Assembly: GCA_032164245.1 (NCBI GenBank) | Contig: JAVMKO010000002.1 | Coordinates: 182,658,920 to 182,722,919, forward strand | Length of the DNA: 64,000 nt | Direction: 5' to 3' | From: Sternotherus odoratus | Lineage: Eukaryota > Chordata > Testudines > Kinosternidae | Shown: positions 1 through 14,009 of the stretch, one piece after another | Layout of the letters: each line of letters starts with the position of its first letter | How positions within the stretch are numbered: the stretch's first letter is position 1 | Position numbers and translations under genes: made by a program | Notes under the pieces: model-generated | The model's database searches: none | What the model was told of the DNA's origin: nothing | What the model saw: only the letters and a program-made list of their open reading frames with translations

Positions 1-888
1 CAAAGGAATGATTGGCAATAATGACACTCTTCAATAGCGCCTTTCAAAAACCTCAAAGCAATGTCCAGAACTGTAGATGAAGAAGTTTTGTCATCTCTCA
101 GAAGAGCAGCTTGTCTTCAAATGGAATATGTGCAACAAAGGAAAGTCTGCAAGGGCCAAATGGTAATAGACCCTTCCACAGCCACATATTGTGGGGCTGG
201 AGGGGATATGGGGAAATGCAAGGAGCCTATTTTCCCCTTGGGCAGGCCCACATAGGAATGCCCAGTTCCCTCAAGAGAGTAGGGAAGAGGCAGAGCCATC
301 TCCTGTAGCGTGGGTGGTAACATCAGAGGGAGCAGACTGTACCATCTTAAAAGTTGCAACCTGGGCAGTAGCACTGCATCTTGGGGTGCTTGGAGAGGCA
401 TTTTTCCTTCCTGAGATACAATCCTTTACAGAGCTTTGCCTGGGATGATAACGCTTCACACTGTCCCTGACTTGGGCCTCTGATTAAAATGCCACAATTT
501 GGCCCTAACATGAATTATAAACAACAGAAGAGAAAAAGGACCCAGCTCTGCCCAGATACTATAGGAGATGAGCCGGTTTATGATGGCCAGACTGAGGGCA
601 CATGACGACATTTGGTACTTTATTCATAACAGTTCATAAAATGGAAAGTATGTATATCAACATGTACTGATCTGATTGCATCCTTCGCTATCCACACCCT
701 TCATATGGCATTTCTCTGACATTATAAACTCCTGGCTGCAGAGACCTGGCCTTTGTGAGGGTTTACAGAGCACCCTGTACAATGGGGTTGGCATCCTGAC
801 TGTAGCTAGTGAGTGCTACCTGGTATGAATATTCAAGTCCCTGCTGCACCACAGTCTTCCTGCCACTCAGGCTCAGATCTTCAAATAT
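1..888. other. No gene recognised
   Basis: Only short, unsupported open frames occur on both strands, with no protein family signature. This is intergenic flank downstream of NXPH1. Confidence 0.5.
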
Positions 889-1110
889 ATGGAGGTGCCT
901 CGCTGCCATTGAAATCAATAGGAGTTAGGCACTAAATACCTTTGAGGATCCAGTCCTATCGGCCTCAATTCCCCACCTATAAAGGGAGATAATATCACTT
1001 CCCTACCTCACCAGGGTGTTGTGAGGATAAATACATTAAAGATTGTGAGGCTCTCAGATATGACAGGAATAGGATCCATACAAGTGCCTTAGATAGATAT
1101 TAACACTAAT
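889..1110 (+). repeat. MIR-like SINE fragment
   Basis: The stretch reads like the 3' half of a MIR or core-SINE: a ggcactaaatacctttgagg segment, then cctcaattccccacctataa, a gataatatcacttcc block, and a gtgttgtgaggataaa block. It is diverged and has no clear ends. The family name is from recalled amniote repeats, not a database search. Confidence 0.6.
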
Positions 1111-1979
1111 AAAACAATGTAAAGAGTAGCCTCGGGTAGGTTTCTGTCATCCATATATTTGCATTTAAAAGCTTATCAACAAGGAGCAACTCTATTTAAA
1201 ACTAAATGACCTAAAATTAAAGATGGCAATCAAAGAACATTTTTAAAGGTCAAAATCATTGTGTTGATGAAAAGATTAAAATCCTTTGCAGCCATGTGTA
1301 GCTTATTTTAGCCATATGATGCCCATCACAGGGCAGGAGATTGAGGAAATGGCTTTTGTAAAAACAAGGTAAATTGGGACTTCTGTGGTGCCATAATCCA
1401 GGCAATGCTGGTATTTCTAATACACACATGCCAGCAGCAGGAATGCACAGGGCTCTTTCTAATCCATCAGGATTTGGCAGCATGCCCCTGAAAGAGACTA
1501 CAGATCTCCTCCTCCTTTGGAAAATTCCTTCGCTTGTTACTAATGTGAATTGCTAATGTTACTAATAGAATTGGGCCTTTACTGGCACTAACTAGGTCCA
1601 GGAAGAGAGATTTTTCCACCTCAAATTTACGCTCAGAAATCCACTCGAGTACAAAAGCGAAGTTTCTGTCTTTCCCCAAGGCAGACAAAAGAAAAAAATT
1701 GCTGGTTCCCTGGATACGTGACAGTTTCCCCTTTTAGTCAGCAATCAGTGTTCTGCTTAGTCCCTGCATATTTATTTCATTAAACGGTGTGATTGTGGTC
1801 TAAAAAGTGCCACTGTAAAAATGCCAGTTTGGTAATTGTGGCACCATTAAGCCTCCATCTGTGCAGGCCTACGCTGATTTATAGGATTGTTACAGACTGG
1901 GAAGAGCTGGTGTTGTAAATCTGGGTGAAAAGGGGGGAGGATTTGGAAACCAAAAATGAAGAAAAAAAGAGTTCAGGCA

Positions 1980-2082
1980 TGTGGGTGGGAGGACCAGCCC
2001 CCTGTTCTAATCCCACTGCCTTATGAGGCAGAAGAAGAAACTGAACTATGGTTTCCTGCATGCTAGGTGAGTTACTATACTA
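1980..2082 (+). repeat. tRNA-like SINE copy A
   Basis: It contains a B-box-like word (tgttctaatccc), then ccttatgaggcagaag and tgcatgctaggtgagt. It matches the copy at 2519-2628 almost base for base and is a weaker match to 2287-2409. The parent family was not identified. Confidence 0.55.
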
Positions 2083-2286
2083 TCAATAAGTCATCCTTAG
2101 ATATCTGAATTTAAATCTGGCCAATTAAATAAATGTTTCTGACTGCATAGAGGGCAGTGAATAGAGCCCAAGTTGGAGGGGGGACCTGGATTCTAATCCT
2201 GTCTCTGATAGATATTCAAGCCAGAATCCACAGGGAAGGGAAGTCAAGATGACAGGGTGTTCCTATACTCTTTAGCCCACTGTATT

Positions 2287-2409
2287 GGGGCACTCACCTA
2301 AAATGTGGGAAACCCAACTTCAATTCCCCACTCTGCCTGATGAGAAAAAGGGATCTGAAGAGTAGTTTCCTACTTCTTAAGTGAGTACTAAAACCACTGG
2401 ACTATACAG
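2287..2409 (+). repeat. tRNA-like SINE copy C (diverged)
   Basis: It has the same plan as its neighbours at 1980 and 2519: a B-box-like ttcaattcccc, then ctctgcctgatgag, then taagtgagtactaaaaccac. It is more diverged, so it is either an older copy or a related family. Confidence 0.45.
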
Positions 2410-2518
2410 TTATTATCACTGTCACCCACTTAATATTTAATTAGCACTACACAGTGGAACAGCTTCAACAGGAGAGCTTGATACAGCCCTCCACACTGTC
2501 CCAGGGCACTTATCAGAG

Positions 2519-2628
2519 AGGTGGGAGGACTGGCCCCTGGTTCAAATCCCACTGCCTTATGAGACAGAAGAAGAAATTGAACTATGGTTTTCTGTATGCT
2601 AGGTGAGTACTATAACCACTAGGCTAAA
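2519..2628 (+). repeat. tRNA-like SINE copy B
   Basis: It carries ggttcaaatccc, a good RNA polymerase III B box, followed by actgccttatgagacagaag and a gctaggtgagtactataacc tail. This is a close second copy of the repeat at 1980-2082, about 540 bp away in the same orientation. Confidence 0.55.
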
Positions 2629-3239
2629 ATTTACAAAGGAGGCAATCGCCATCATTTGTATTTGGTAATTTAACTTGTGTTTTAGAGGATTTGGTGTTTC
2701 ATCCTAATTTTTCCATCAGTGATTTCTATAGCAGATTTGCTCAGCTTGCATGTTACAATGAGGTGAATGTGTCCTGACCAATTGAGCTAAATGAGGAAGC
2801 ACCACAAACAGCCTGTGCATTTACTGCAATATGTCCCACGCTGATGATAGATGGAACACAATCAAAGCTGGCAGGTGAAAGTTTAGTATCTAGTGGAATG
2901 GCTATTTCCCCATTTTCTGTCAGGGAGAGAAGGTTTAGAATATGCTAGATGAGTCAAATAAAAGCTCCAGAAAATTGTAAATGAGACATGTGAAAAGATA
3001 ACTGATGATAAGTGACAGCTAATTATCTTCAGCTGGCAACTTGCCACCAGGTGTTCTGAACCACATAAGAGTAGGGAACAGGAAAGCTGTGTAAGAAAGC
3101 TGTCAGAAAGCTTTTAGGACAGGGAGTGTCAGAAAGAAATCATAAACTGGCTATTGAAACCCTGTGTTATAACTTCCTATTATGTTTTCATTTGACTGAG
3201 ACAGAGTACAAGTAGGAAACAGCTGGTACCAGTGGAGCA

Positions 3240-3425
3240 AAAGAAAGATGTATCTAGTGGTTAACAGTGGATCAGAAATCTGAATTTCTAGGTTCTCTTC
3301 CCAATTCTGTCATTGATTTGCTCTGACACTGAGCAAATCAGTGAGGTTCTTTATAGCTAGATCTGTAGGCAACTAAATATCTTTGAAAATCTGGTCTTTA
3401 GCCTTTCTGTAGCTGTTTCCCCACT
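3240..3425 (+). repeat. MIR-like SINE
   Basis: The order is that of MIR or core-SINEs: a ctagtggttaacag tRNA-like start, a gaatttctaggttctcttcc B-box zone, an actgagcaaatcagtgagg core, then gcaactaaatatctttg. It is old and ends indistinctly. Confidence 0.55.
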
Positions 3426-3689
3426 GTGATTAGGAACCTCCCTCCCCCATTTTAGATTACACTTAAATCCTCAGATGAGGAATAATTGTATGTAACATTG
3501 ATGTTTGTTGGTGAACAGTGTTTCAAAATTAGTTGATGCATTCATCCTATTAGATGGATTTTAGTGAAACAGTTGAGTACATAGCTCTCAAACTCTCATG
3601 TGGAAAAGTAATCTTAATTGCCCTAGATTAAAATATGATCATGTTTACTAAAAATGGCTCAATGACCCTAAATGAAGGAAAATGATAAA

Positions 3690-4432
3690 CAGCAATGTAT
3701 CAAGCTATGGCGAGGGGCCAGTGGGGCACTGGAGTGATCATTGCAAGGACTGCCCTTGTTTAACATTTTAACCAATTATTTGGAAGTGAGAATAAGCACA
3801 GTAGAGAAGTTCACAGGTGACATTATATAAGGAGGAGGCATGACACTCCAGTGAGGATAGAAGTATAATAGAAAGGGGGATCCAGAGACGAAACAGGTGC
3901 AGGAAATAACAAGTTAGGAAAATGTCTGCTATTGCTCTTGAGAAAAACTAATCTAAAACATAAATACTTAATAAGATGGAGAGACCTGAGCAGTAGTGAA
4001 ACCCAGTATTAGAAGTCATGACATGAGATTTCAATGTGATTTGGGACTGCATGCCCAGAGGCATTTAAGCACAGAGCAGAAAGGTGATAGTCCTACTCCG
4101 CTTAGGTGGGGCTGCACCTGGAATGCTGCATTCATTTGTAGACATCTCATTACCAGAAAGATGTTGACAAACTGGGGGAAGTTAAAAGAAAAGAAACAAA
4201 AATGATCAGGGCACTGAAAGGAGTTGATAGAGGAAAGGTGATTAAATGGCAGAAATACAGATAGTTTGGCTAGATAATTTAAGAACAGATATAATGTCTA
4301 CAAGTGTTTGAAGAGTTGAAACAATGAGAACTTAATGTGAATCATGAGGCGTAACTAGAACTAAAAGGAGGAACCTGGAAAAGGGAATGTTTTGGCTTAA
4401 GATGAGGAAAAAGCGTTCTGACAGCCAGCTGT
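3690..4432 (+). mobile_element. Old CR1-type LINE fragment
   Basis: A degraded stretch follows the 3' third of the CR1 reverse transcriptase gene. It includes a remnant of the segment before the 3' end (cacctggaatgctgcattca, then ttaccagaaagatgttgacaaac), as in the younger CR1 at 7.6-7.75 kb. Frames are broken throughout. The orientation is clear, the left end is not. Confidence 0.6.
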
Positions 4433-4436
4433 ATCA

Positions 4437-4476
4437 GACAGTGGTCCATGGACTGAAATGAGTTGAGAACCACTGC
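4437..4476. mobile_element. Possible Charlie-type hAT relic
   Basis: A short piece starts with acagtggtccatgg and ends in gttgagaaccactg. The latter is the reverse complement of the canonical Charlie terminal repeat cagtggttctcaac. It is very short and has no clear target duplication. Confidence 0.35.
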
Positions 4477-4479
4477 CCT

Positions 4480-6214
4480 AGCAGTAGATCTTCCAGCCTC
4501 ACCCCCGTCCCTCCCTTCCCTGTTACTCCTTCCATACAAGAAGTTCAAAGAGCTTTACAAACATTGTTTTGCTTCACAACAGTCATGGTCATTATTATGT
4601 ATTGTCACTCTTTTATTCTTTTAGATGCCAATAACTGGCATTTTTGCTCAGCCTGAGGTTTGTACCAGGAACTGAATAACCTAGATGAAGAAGTGCAACA
4701 TTCATAGCATCTGCACTTCACTTTATGCAAGGGATGTATGCCCCCCATGTAGCCCATCTTCCCAAAACCTGCCTTTTGCAAGGAACTAAATTGGTTCTGC
4801 TACCAAGCACCCTACACCAGCAACAGAGGGTCCATGATTTTCACTGATTTTCTTGCCCGCTGTACTGCGGTACCCATGCACGATGGAGATGAAGGCAGAA
4901 TGTAGTATCATGTTTAACTTGTAATTGCCTTGGCTTTTGTCAGTTTGTCTCACATCTTTAACTTTACTTAATCATGCTGTAGATTTTTTTTTCTGCTGTT
5001 AATTAGGACTGGAGTTGCAGTGAGCAGCTGGTCTGGTCCCGCTCTGAAGCGATCACAAGTATCTGAGATTTTTTTTAAATATATTTGTATTCTTCTGAAT
5101 GACTAAGATAAATGATTTAGTGTCACTTAGTCCACTCCTTTGACATCAGTCTAAGTTGAACTAGAGAACTGCTGACTGTACAGCACAAGTGAAATAAACA
5201 AGTTGAAGAGAAATGTTTAACATTTTAATGAGAAAAAATAAACTTCTTCACCGAACAGGTGATCTGTTTGTTAGTTTGGATAATGATAACATTCTAGTTA
5301 ATTAGCAGGAAAAGTAGAAAGTAATTAAAAGGTTTTATTTTGCCCAGAGGAAGCAGTTACCCTTTTGGAGATACTGTGTTATACTTATCAGCAGACGCTA
5401 TCAAGTGTATAATACCCAAGTGAATGCAACATTTCCACAGTCCTGGGAATTTATTTGCCCCTTAGAAATGTGATTGTTGAAGATAGGTGTTAAATGTCGC
5501 TGTAAACATGATGTACTCAAAATTATCTTGAGAATAAACCCATTTGTGGGGTTTTTTTTAGCATCACTGCAGTAAGAGAAATGACTATAGTTTAAAACTG
5601 CCCTTATTTTCTCTTAGCCAATGGTATGAGACCCTCATGTATTTACTTACTTGTTGTATCTGAAAGTTTTTGGATTTGGAAGTGGCACTTAATAGCAGTA
5701 CATTAAAAAGATCGCAGGAAATGTTCTGACTCACAAAAGGGCCTTAAGTGTAAGTGACACTCGGGTCTTCAAACTTTTGCTTCTGCAAAATCAATCAGTT
5801 CTCTTAACCTTTTGTGGCGCACTCAAACACTGCTATAGTTGGAAGAGAACTTTTTTAAAAAGTCAGGAAGGCTTGTAAGCTAAAATATTTGCAAATATTG
5901 GATAGCGGTTTGGAGTATCATTGATAAATGTATACATTTTTGTTGAAAATATAGAAAATTATATAAATCATACCTCTAAAATTGTGTATGCACAATTTAT
6001 AATAGCTTTGCTTCCTGGTGTTTTGCAAATTGTATATTCTTTGAGGAAAGGAAGCTATTTTTTATATGTTTGTAAAGCATCTGGTACAATGGAACCCTGA
6101 CCTGGTTGACCTCTAGACTCTACTGCAATTTAAAAGTTCAATACAATGATTATTTTACTGCTTTAAAGACACACAATCTTTGACAAGAATTTAGTTATTC
6201 TGAGCAATTTTTCA
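4480..6214. other. No gene or clear repeat recognised
   Basis: AT-rich sequence with T runs and no coding signature. Confidence 0.5.
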
Positions 6215-8150
6215 TTAGAGATGAAAAAAAGAGTCCTACAAAAAGTGGAAACTAGGTTAAATTACAAAGGATCAATATAAACAAATAACAGGAGTTAGTA
6301 GGGCCAAAATTAGAAAGTCCAAATAACAAAAGGAGATCAAACTAGCTAGAGACAGAATGGGTAACAAGAAAACATTCTACAAATACAGTAGAAGCAAGAG
6401 AAAGACCAATGACAGCATAGGCCCTTTACTCAATGAGGGGGTAAAATAACAACAGAATGTGGAAATCGCAGAGGTGCTTGATAATTTATTTGTTTTGGTT
6501 TTCACCAAGAAGGTTGGTGGTGATTGGATGTTTAACATAGTGAATGCAAGTGAAAATGAGGTAGGATCAGAAGAGGCTAAAATAGGGAAAGAACAAGTTA
6601 AAATTACTTGGACAAATTAGATGTCTTCAAGTCACCAGGGCCTGATTAAATGAATCCTAAAATACTCAAGTAGCTGACTGAGAAGATATTGAAGCCATTA
6701 GCAATTATCTTTGAAAAGTCATGGAAGACAGGGGAGATTCCAGAAGACTGGAAAAGGGCAAATATAGTGCCAATCTATGAAAAGGGGAAAAGGACAACCC
6801 CTGGAATTACAGACCAGTCAGCTTAACTTCTGTTCCCATAAAAATAATGGAACAAATAATTAGGCAGTCAATTTGCAAACATCTAGAAGAAAGTAAGTTG
6901 ATAAGTAAGAGTAATCATGGACTTGTCAAAAACAAATTGTGTCAAATCAATTTGATAGCTTTCTCTGATAGGGTAACAAGTCTTGTGGATGGGGGGAAGT
7001 GGTAGATGTGGTATATCTTGACTTTAGTAAAGCTTTGGATACTGTCTTGCCTGGCCTTCTCATAAACAAACTAGGAAAATGCAATCTAGATGGAGCTACT
7101 ATAAGGTGGGTGCAAAGCTGGTTGGAAACCCTTCCCAGAGAGTAGTTATCAGTGGTTCACACTCATGCTGGAGGGGCATAATGAGTGAGGTCCTGCAGGG
7201 ATCAGTTCTATATCCAGTTCTGTTCATCTTCATAAATGATTTAGATAATACCATACAGAGAACACATGAAGTTTGCAGATTATATCAAGCTAGGAGAGGT
7301 TGCAAGTGCTTTGAAGGACAAAATTAAAATTCAAAATGATCTTAACAAACTGGATAAATGGTCTGAAGTAAATAGGATGAAATTTGATCAGGACAAATGC
7401 AAAGTACTCCACTTAGGAAGGAAAGATCAGTTGCATACATACAAAATGGGAAATGACTGCCTAGGAAGAAGTATCATGGAAAGGGATATGGGGCTATAGT
7501 GGACCACAAACTAAATATGAATCAACAGTATAACAGTTTGCAGAAAAAGCAAACATCATTCTGGGATATATTAGCAGTAGTGTTGTGAGCAAGACACAAG
7601 AAGTAATTCTTCTGCTCTACTCTGCACTGATTAGGTTTCAATTGGAGTACTACATCCAATTCTGCATGCCACATTTCAGGAAGGATATGGACAAATTGGA
7701 GAGAATCCAGAGAGGACTAACAAAATAATTAAAGGTCTAGAAAATATGACCTATGAGGGAAGATTGAAAAAATTGGGTCTGAGTAGTCTGGAAAAGGGAA
7801 GACTGAGAGGGGATATAACAGTTTTCAAGTATGTAAAAGGTTATTACAAGGAGGAGGAAGAAAAAATATTCTCCTTAACCTCTGAGGCTAGGACAAGAAG
7901 CAATGAGCTTAAATTGCAGCAAGCAAGATTTAGGTTGGACATTAGGAAAAACTTCCTAACCGTCAGGGTGCTTAAGCACTGGAATAAATTGCTTAGGGAG
8001 GTTGTGGAGTCTCCATCACTGGAGATTTTTAAGGGCATGTTGGACAAACACCTGTCAGAAAGGGTCTAGATAATACTTAATCCTGCCATGAGTGCAGGGG
8101 GTTGACTATATGACCTCTCGAGGTCCCTTCCAGTGCTATGATTCTATGAA
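6215..8150 (+). mobile_element. CR1 LINE, 5'-truncated and inactive
   Basis: This is a 1.9-kb CR1 retrotransposon copy covering the middle and end of the reverse transcriptase ORF and the 3' UTR. In order it shows a segment encoding a [12 protein letters not shown] motif (about 6380), an FTK motif (6505), the palm motif before LDFSKALDTV (about 7010-7050), FINDLD (7230), a FADYIKL form of the FADDTKL catalytic box (7266-7290), and a KCKVLHLGRK block (about 7396). A C-terminal segment of about 107 codons is still open at 7746-8069. The 3' end with gacctctcgaggtcccttcc and terminal attctatga is typical CR1. Frameshifts, stops and the altered catalytic box (FADY for FADD) show it is dead. Confidence 0.92.
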
Positions 8151-11100
8151 AAGGCAACTTTTTAAGGAGGTTCAGGATACATATGTATCATGAATATAAC
8201 ATATGGACCATCTGTGGTCTATTTAGAAAAGATATGTCTGGATAATTTTAATGTTCACTATTTACTCTCTTTTCGAGGACTGATCTGAGAAAAGAGTGGA
8301 GTTAGGATTTTTACACATTGTGTAATATTTAATACATAACTGCACTCAGTTTATCTTATTTACATACAATAGTTTTGTAGTCCCAATCCAGCTCCCATTA
8401 AAGTCAGTGGGAATCTTGGCCCCTTGACACTTCCATGTTTTGACATGATCATATTATAGAAACTTTTCCTCTGCATCTCTTTTCACCTAAATTCCATGCT
8501 AATATTATATAAAGAATCAAATATAGTTTACTAGGGATGGAACATTCCTTTCAAGTTTTAGGCGCTGTTTAGTATGATCCAGAAGGGGATGGATGTCACA
8601 TGCAGTGCTGAAGTTGCAATTCAATATTATCTGGCAAGCACTCTCCTTCGGTGAAAATGTTAAAGGGAGCAGAAGGAGGTTGTCTATTTCTGGTGGCTGT
8701 CCAAGTAGAACAAAGGATTCATTGCAATGCACATTTACCTACACAACCATCTAACAGATTGGTTGCATAGCAATTTGGGTTACCTAGAGAATTCCAAATT
8801 AGAGTTTAGAAGAATTCTGAATGAGACTACATGAGGATCCACCCATTGAATTACAATATAACCTTAGAGTGAAGACTTTTTTTTTATAAAACATCACTAT
8901 GAATAAATATTTATATAGCTGCATAATGGTATGAACTGAAACAATCTGAGACTTCCAATCCACTCTACCATGGATGGAATTTTTGCTATTTCTCAGTGCA
9001 TTATAAGAAGTTCCAGTTGAATTCCACTAGTTTGGAACATCACACATTTTTAAGCAAACAAAGATAAAGTTCCAAGAGCTGCTTTTCATATGGAATTGCT
9101 AATTTGCTTATGATCCATGACAGTTGGGAGGGGGCCAGGCTGTAATACAACCATACAAGTGAAGCCTCAACAAGGAGAGACAAAGAGGGATATTCTGCCT
9201 CTGACATAGATTAACAAAAATATCCACTGTCATTACATAAACTGAAGATGTTCTCATTTTCCTTAAAAGTTTAGCACTGTGATCCAGCACTGGAAAATAA
9301 AGCTGGCCCTGCTTCTATGTATCCCTGTTTCCTGTCTTCATACTTCCCTTCTTCATTCTAGTGTCATTAGTGTCTTGGAATTGAACCAGTCAGCTCATAG
9401 CTGACTCTGTTACCATCTGATCTAGTTCATTCAGTGCCTCACCATGTTGGATTTTGTATTCCTATGAGGATGCTGTGTGTCATACATATAAACTGTGAAT
9501 CATACCATACATTCTTGTGTCAATTTATTCACTTTGTAATAATGGTTGGCCAGTGGCAAGTATTTTGGAGTCTCATACCCCATTATCAAACTATCCCTTG
9601 CATACATAGTAAAATAATGATAAAAAGCATGAGACAATTTTGAAACATTTAAACAAAATGAGAAGCAAACAAAGAAAACACTCAATAGCCTGGTTTGTTA
9701 AAAACCAAACATCACCCCTCTCAGTTCCAAAATATGTATATTTAGAAAGAAAATGTGCAACATCCAAAATCTTTCTTATGCCAGAGTTTTGTTCCAAAGT
9801 TGCCTGGTCTAACTAAGCGCTGCTGACCAACAGACCCAGTTACCAAGAAGTACATTGTCTAGAGAGCCAGGACACTATGTATTTATATTCATTAAGTTCA
9901 ATTGGTTTCACTAAAACTGGGTTTCAGTAAGTTTACTTCATATGCAACATTCTCCCAAGAGATTCTTGTAAAGAAACTAGGTAGCTCAGCAGTGCACTGT
10001 ATGATAATTCATACTTGCATCACTAATTGACACCCAGATCAACTAAAAAGACTATTCCAAGTCCAAAGTCAAGTAAGTTAATGAAAAACAGTAATCAATT
10101 CAAAAGAAAACAGTTAAGGAAAATAGTATTAATGAGACTGACAAAAGCAGCAAAAAGTATAAAGCTTCCATAGTTAGAAGGAGTTGTCTCACTCGCTATC
10201 CATTGGTTTGTTTGTTTTTATATTGATAGTGGTTGTGCTATTGGTATATAGTAAGCAAGCATGTATATATGAGATAATTTGGAAAGGTTTTTTTTAAAAA
10301 GGGGTAGGAAAAAACTGAAAATGGTGACCACTGACTGGACATACAAAACTGATATAAATTACTACCAGTGATAACATTTTACACCCACTTTGCACAAATA
10401 TAAATGACTACAAAAAGTGCAGGTCAGTGAGACTCATGCCCAGTGTAAATGGTTATTAATCATTATAATGGTTACTAATAACGTTTAATACTAGTATTTT
10501 GCACACTTCTAAGGTGAAATCCTGGCTCCATTGACTTCAACATGGAGCCCGTCCTTATTGTGGGGTACTTCAGCTTTATATATTATAATATGAAGAACAG
10601 ATACTTTTCACACAACACAAATCATGAAGCACAATCCTGGCTCTGCCTCTTCCTGGACTTTGTGGAAATGTGGATCAGAATCTGAACTTTATGGCTTGGA
10701 CCATCTCTTTCTCCAGAACTGTGCAGAGTTTGCAGATCCAGGGTGATAAAATTGTCCACTCATATAATGAAGGAATAATTTCCGTTATCATATTATTTCC
10801 AAGGAGTTAGAGATTTGATACTGTGGAAGCTTCTCCTTCACTTATAATCAGTGGTAGAAACATTTGTCATTAGTTTTATTCATTTGTTTTATTTTCATAC
10901 CATTCTTTAATAAGAGGGTTAAGGTGATAGAAGAGTCATCTAGGATCTTGATTTAAGTCCCAGGCAATTCAACATGGGATTGGAAGTGGTCTCTAATTTC
11001 TCACTTCTTGGACTTTTTAATCTCTGGAGCATTAGAGGAGTGCATGTTTGGGCTTTTGAAAGGCTTCTCTTTGTTTCCTGCATAGACTTTCCTCAGCACA

Positions 11101-11685
11101 GCTTTGGCAGCCATCTAGGAGCAAAGGATAAAATTCATGTGTGGGTGGGTACAAATGGTAATCCTAAAAGGAATGAGATGGAATCTGAGATCCTTTCAAT
11201 GCAGCCTTCAATTAGGTGTAAACATACCAGTGAAGTTATTGTCATTGGATAGCTGGAGGCAAAGTGTGCTACTATACACAAAAATGATGCACAATCAACT
11301 GCTTTCATATTAGAGGAATAAAACTCTTCCACTACATACAAGGAGGTCTGTGCCTATACTTGACTATAATTAAGGCAAAGGCAGACTTGCACACACACAT
11401 AGAGAACATCTTTTCCCACTTTTAAATTGGGAAGTTGCTTTCATTTGTGACTAATAATAATTTACGCCCCACACCTGCAAATTTTTATTTGAGGGATGAT
11501 TCCCACTGAAGTCAACAAAGCCTATGACAGCACTGAGATCTGCCTGCGTGCTATAGCTTGGGATAATTCTGCACAAATTTGAAGACAGAAGATTGAAAAC
11601 CATGATGGAGTTTGAACATAGCCTTCTTGTTCCACCATTTAAGCCACCATTTACACAGTACATATTGAAACTCAACTTTAAGTAC
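8151..11685. other. Downstream flank of NXPH1, no gene recognised
   Basis: No coding exon is supported. A short piece of a common sauropsid repeat (cagctcccattaaagtcagt) lies near 8390, and a related one near 10530. The rest is unannotated AT-rich sequence. Confidence 0.5.
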
Positions 11686-12831
11686 TTTATTTTTATGTAC
11701 AGTTCATTTTTTGTCTGGAAATAAAATATCTAAATACAGACAGACTGTAATGTTGTATATGTATAGCTCTCAACACTACTTTAGCTGAATAAATGCTTTG
11801 TACATAATTCTGTCTCTAATGGAGTTTACAGCTACATTGATAAAATGGATTCCTCATTTCCTTGATTGTTTTTAACCAATAACAAGCAGAGAGACAATTA
11901 CAAGTTAATATTAATAAGCAGCTCAAATAACACTGGTTAAACTATGTACAATACAAACCATTCATACAAATGAAGACTAGGATATTGAATTTGTTACAAT
12001 ATTTGTAATAAAGATAAGACAGCCACTTATAACTTACATGTTGTCTATCAGGCATTTTCCTTCTTGCAGAACAGTTGGAGAGTTTTTAAGTAGCTCAGCT
12101 GGTCTCAACTCTGCCAATTTAAATGTTCAGTGAAGAAATATGTAACCATAATGTCTGCCCCCATGTAAATTCCACATGCCAGCTCATCTTTATTAGTAAT
12201 AGGCTCCCTCCACAGAAAAAGAGCCACCTAATGCCACCTTGAATGTGCCTACTGTATGCTCAAAAAAAGTCACTATGCTGTGCTGTGTTCGTATAATAAG
12301 GAATACTGAACTGTAGACACATGTTTTTTTTCCCATTTTAACAAGCACTTACTCCTATAGTATTATTTACCAGTACAGATAGTCTAAGCAGTAGAATGCA
12401 TGAGTGGGGATTATTGATTGGCATGTATTCAAGACTTTAAAGGAGATTTCCATAACAGTTTGTGTTAGAAACCATTCTCTGTCTAGTTAATCCTTTTGAC
12501 TTGATGATAGGTTATCCTGAAACATTATGTATCAGACAATGAAAGCCCTCTTAACAGGAATTTTAATAGAAGTGAGCTGAAAAGAGTGTATGTCTGTGTG
12601 GTTTTATTTCGAATTCATAGTGATTTATGAACTAGACTGATACATGGAGCTGACTGGGCAGAAATTACATTAGATTGTTTTCCACTAACATGTTTGCAGC
12701 CATTTGACAGCAGCAGTAGAGTGTAGACACATTCCAGGCAATAGGGGTGGCCTTCTTCTTTGAGGTAACAGCCCTGTCATATGACCTCTTTTATTCCTCA
12801 GGCTTCAGTCTCAGACACGTGTTGCTCATTC
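11686..12831 (-). other. NXPH1: Probable NXPH1 3' UTR, end not determined
   Basis: This sequence lies directly downstream of the NXPH1 stop codon on the minus strand and contains no recognisable interspersed repeat, unlike most of the window. Possible AATAAA signals on the minus strand lie at 12790-12795 (probably too close to the stop), 12603-12608, 12189-12194 and 11686-11691. I cannot tell which is used, so the left boundary is set at the last of these and is a guess. Confidence 0.45.
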
Positions 12832-13674
<843 letters not shown>

Positions 13675-13834
13675 TCAGAATTAAACAGAGTTAAGATTAG
13701 TTTTAAAGATAAAATGAAGTATATACTCTATACTCAAAGTAAAACAGAACAGAAAGCTCATATGTATTGTCTTTCCAAGGGGTCATAATCTATTTCTATT
13801 TAACACATAGAATACTCTTCTGAATTAATCCACA

Positions 13835-13915
13835 AAGCCCCTTCAAATCCCAGCTCAAAACCTACTTCTGCTGTGAAGTCAGCAAGCAGTCCATCAAGCA
13901 ATGGTTACTTTTGTG
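13835..13915 (+). repeat. L2-like LINE 3' fragment
   Basis: The words ccccttcaaatcccagctca and aaacctacttctgctgtga resemble the 3' end of L2-type LINEs. It is short and inferred by recall only. Confidence 0.4.
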
Positions 13916-13946
13916 TGCCAGTTGGGGATAGCTGATTTTTCTGATT

Positions 13947-13968
13947 AAAAAAAAAAAAAAAAAAAAAA
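13947..13968 (+). repeat. Poly(A) run
   Basis: A run of about 21 A, just to the left of the CR1-tailed SINE. It is more likely a simple tract than the tail of that element, whose 3' end lies at 14335. Confidence 0.8.
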
Positions 13969-14009
13969 GATGCTGTGGAACCATCACCAAGTTGTGCAAT
14001 AGCGAATGT

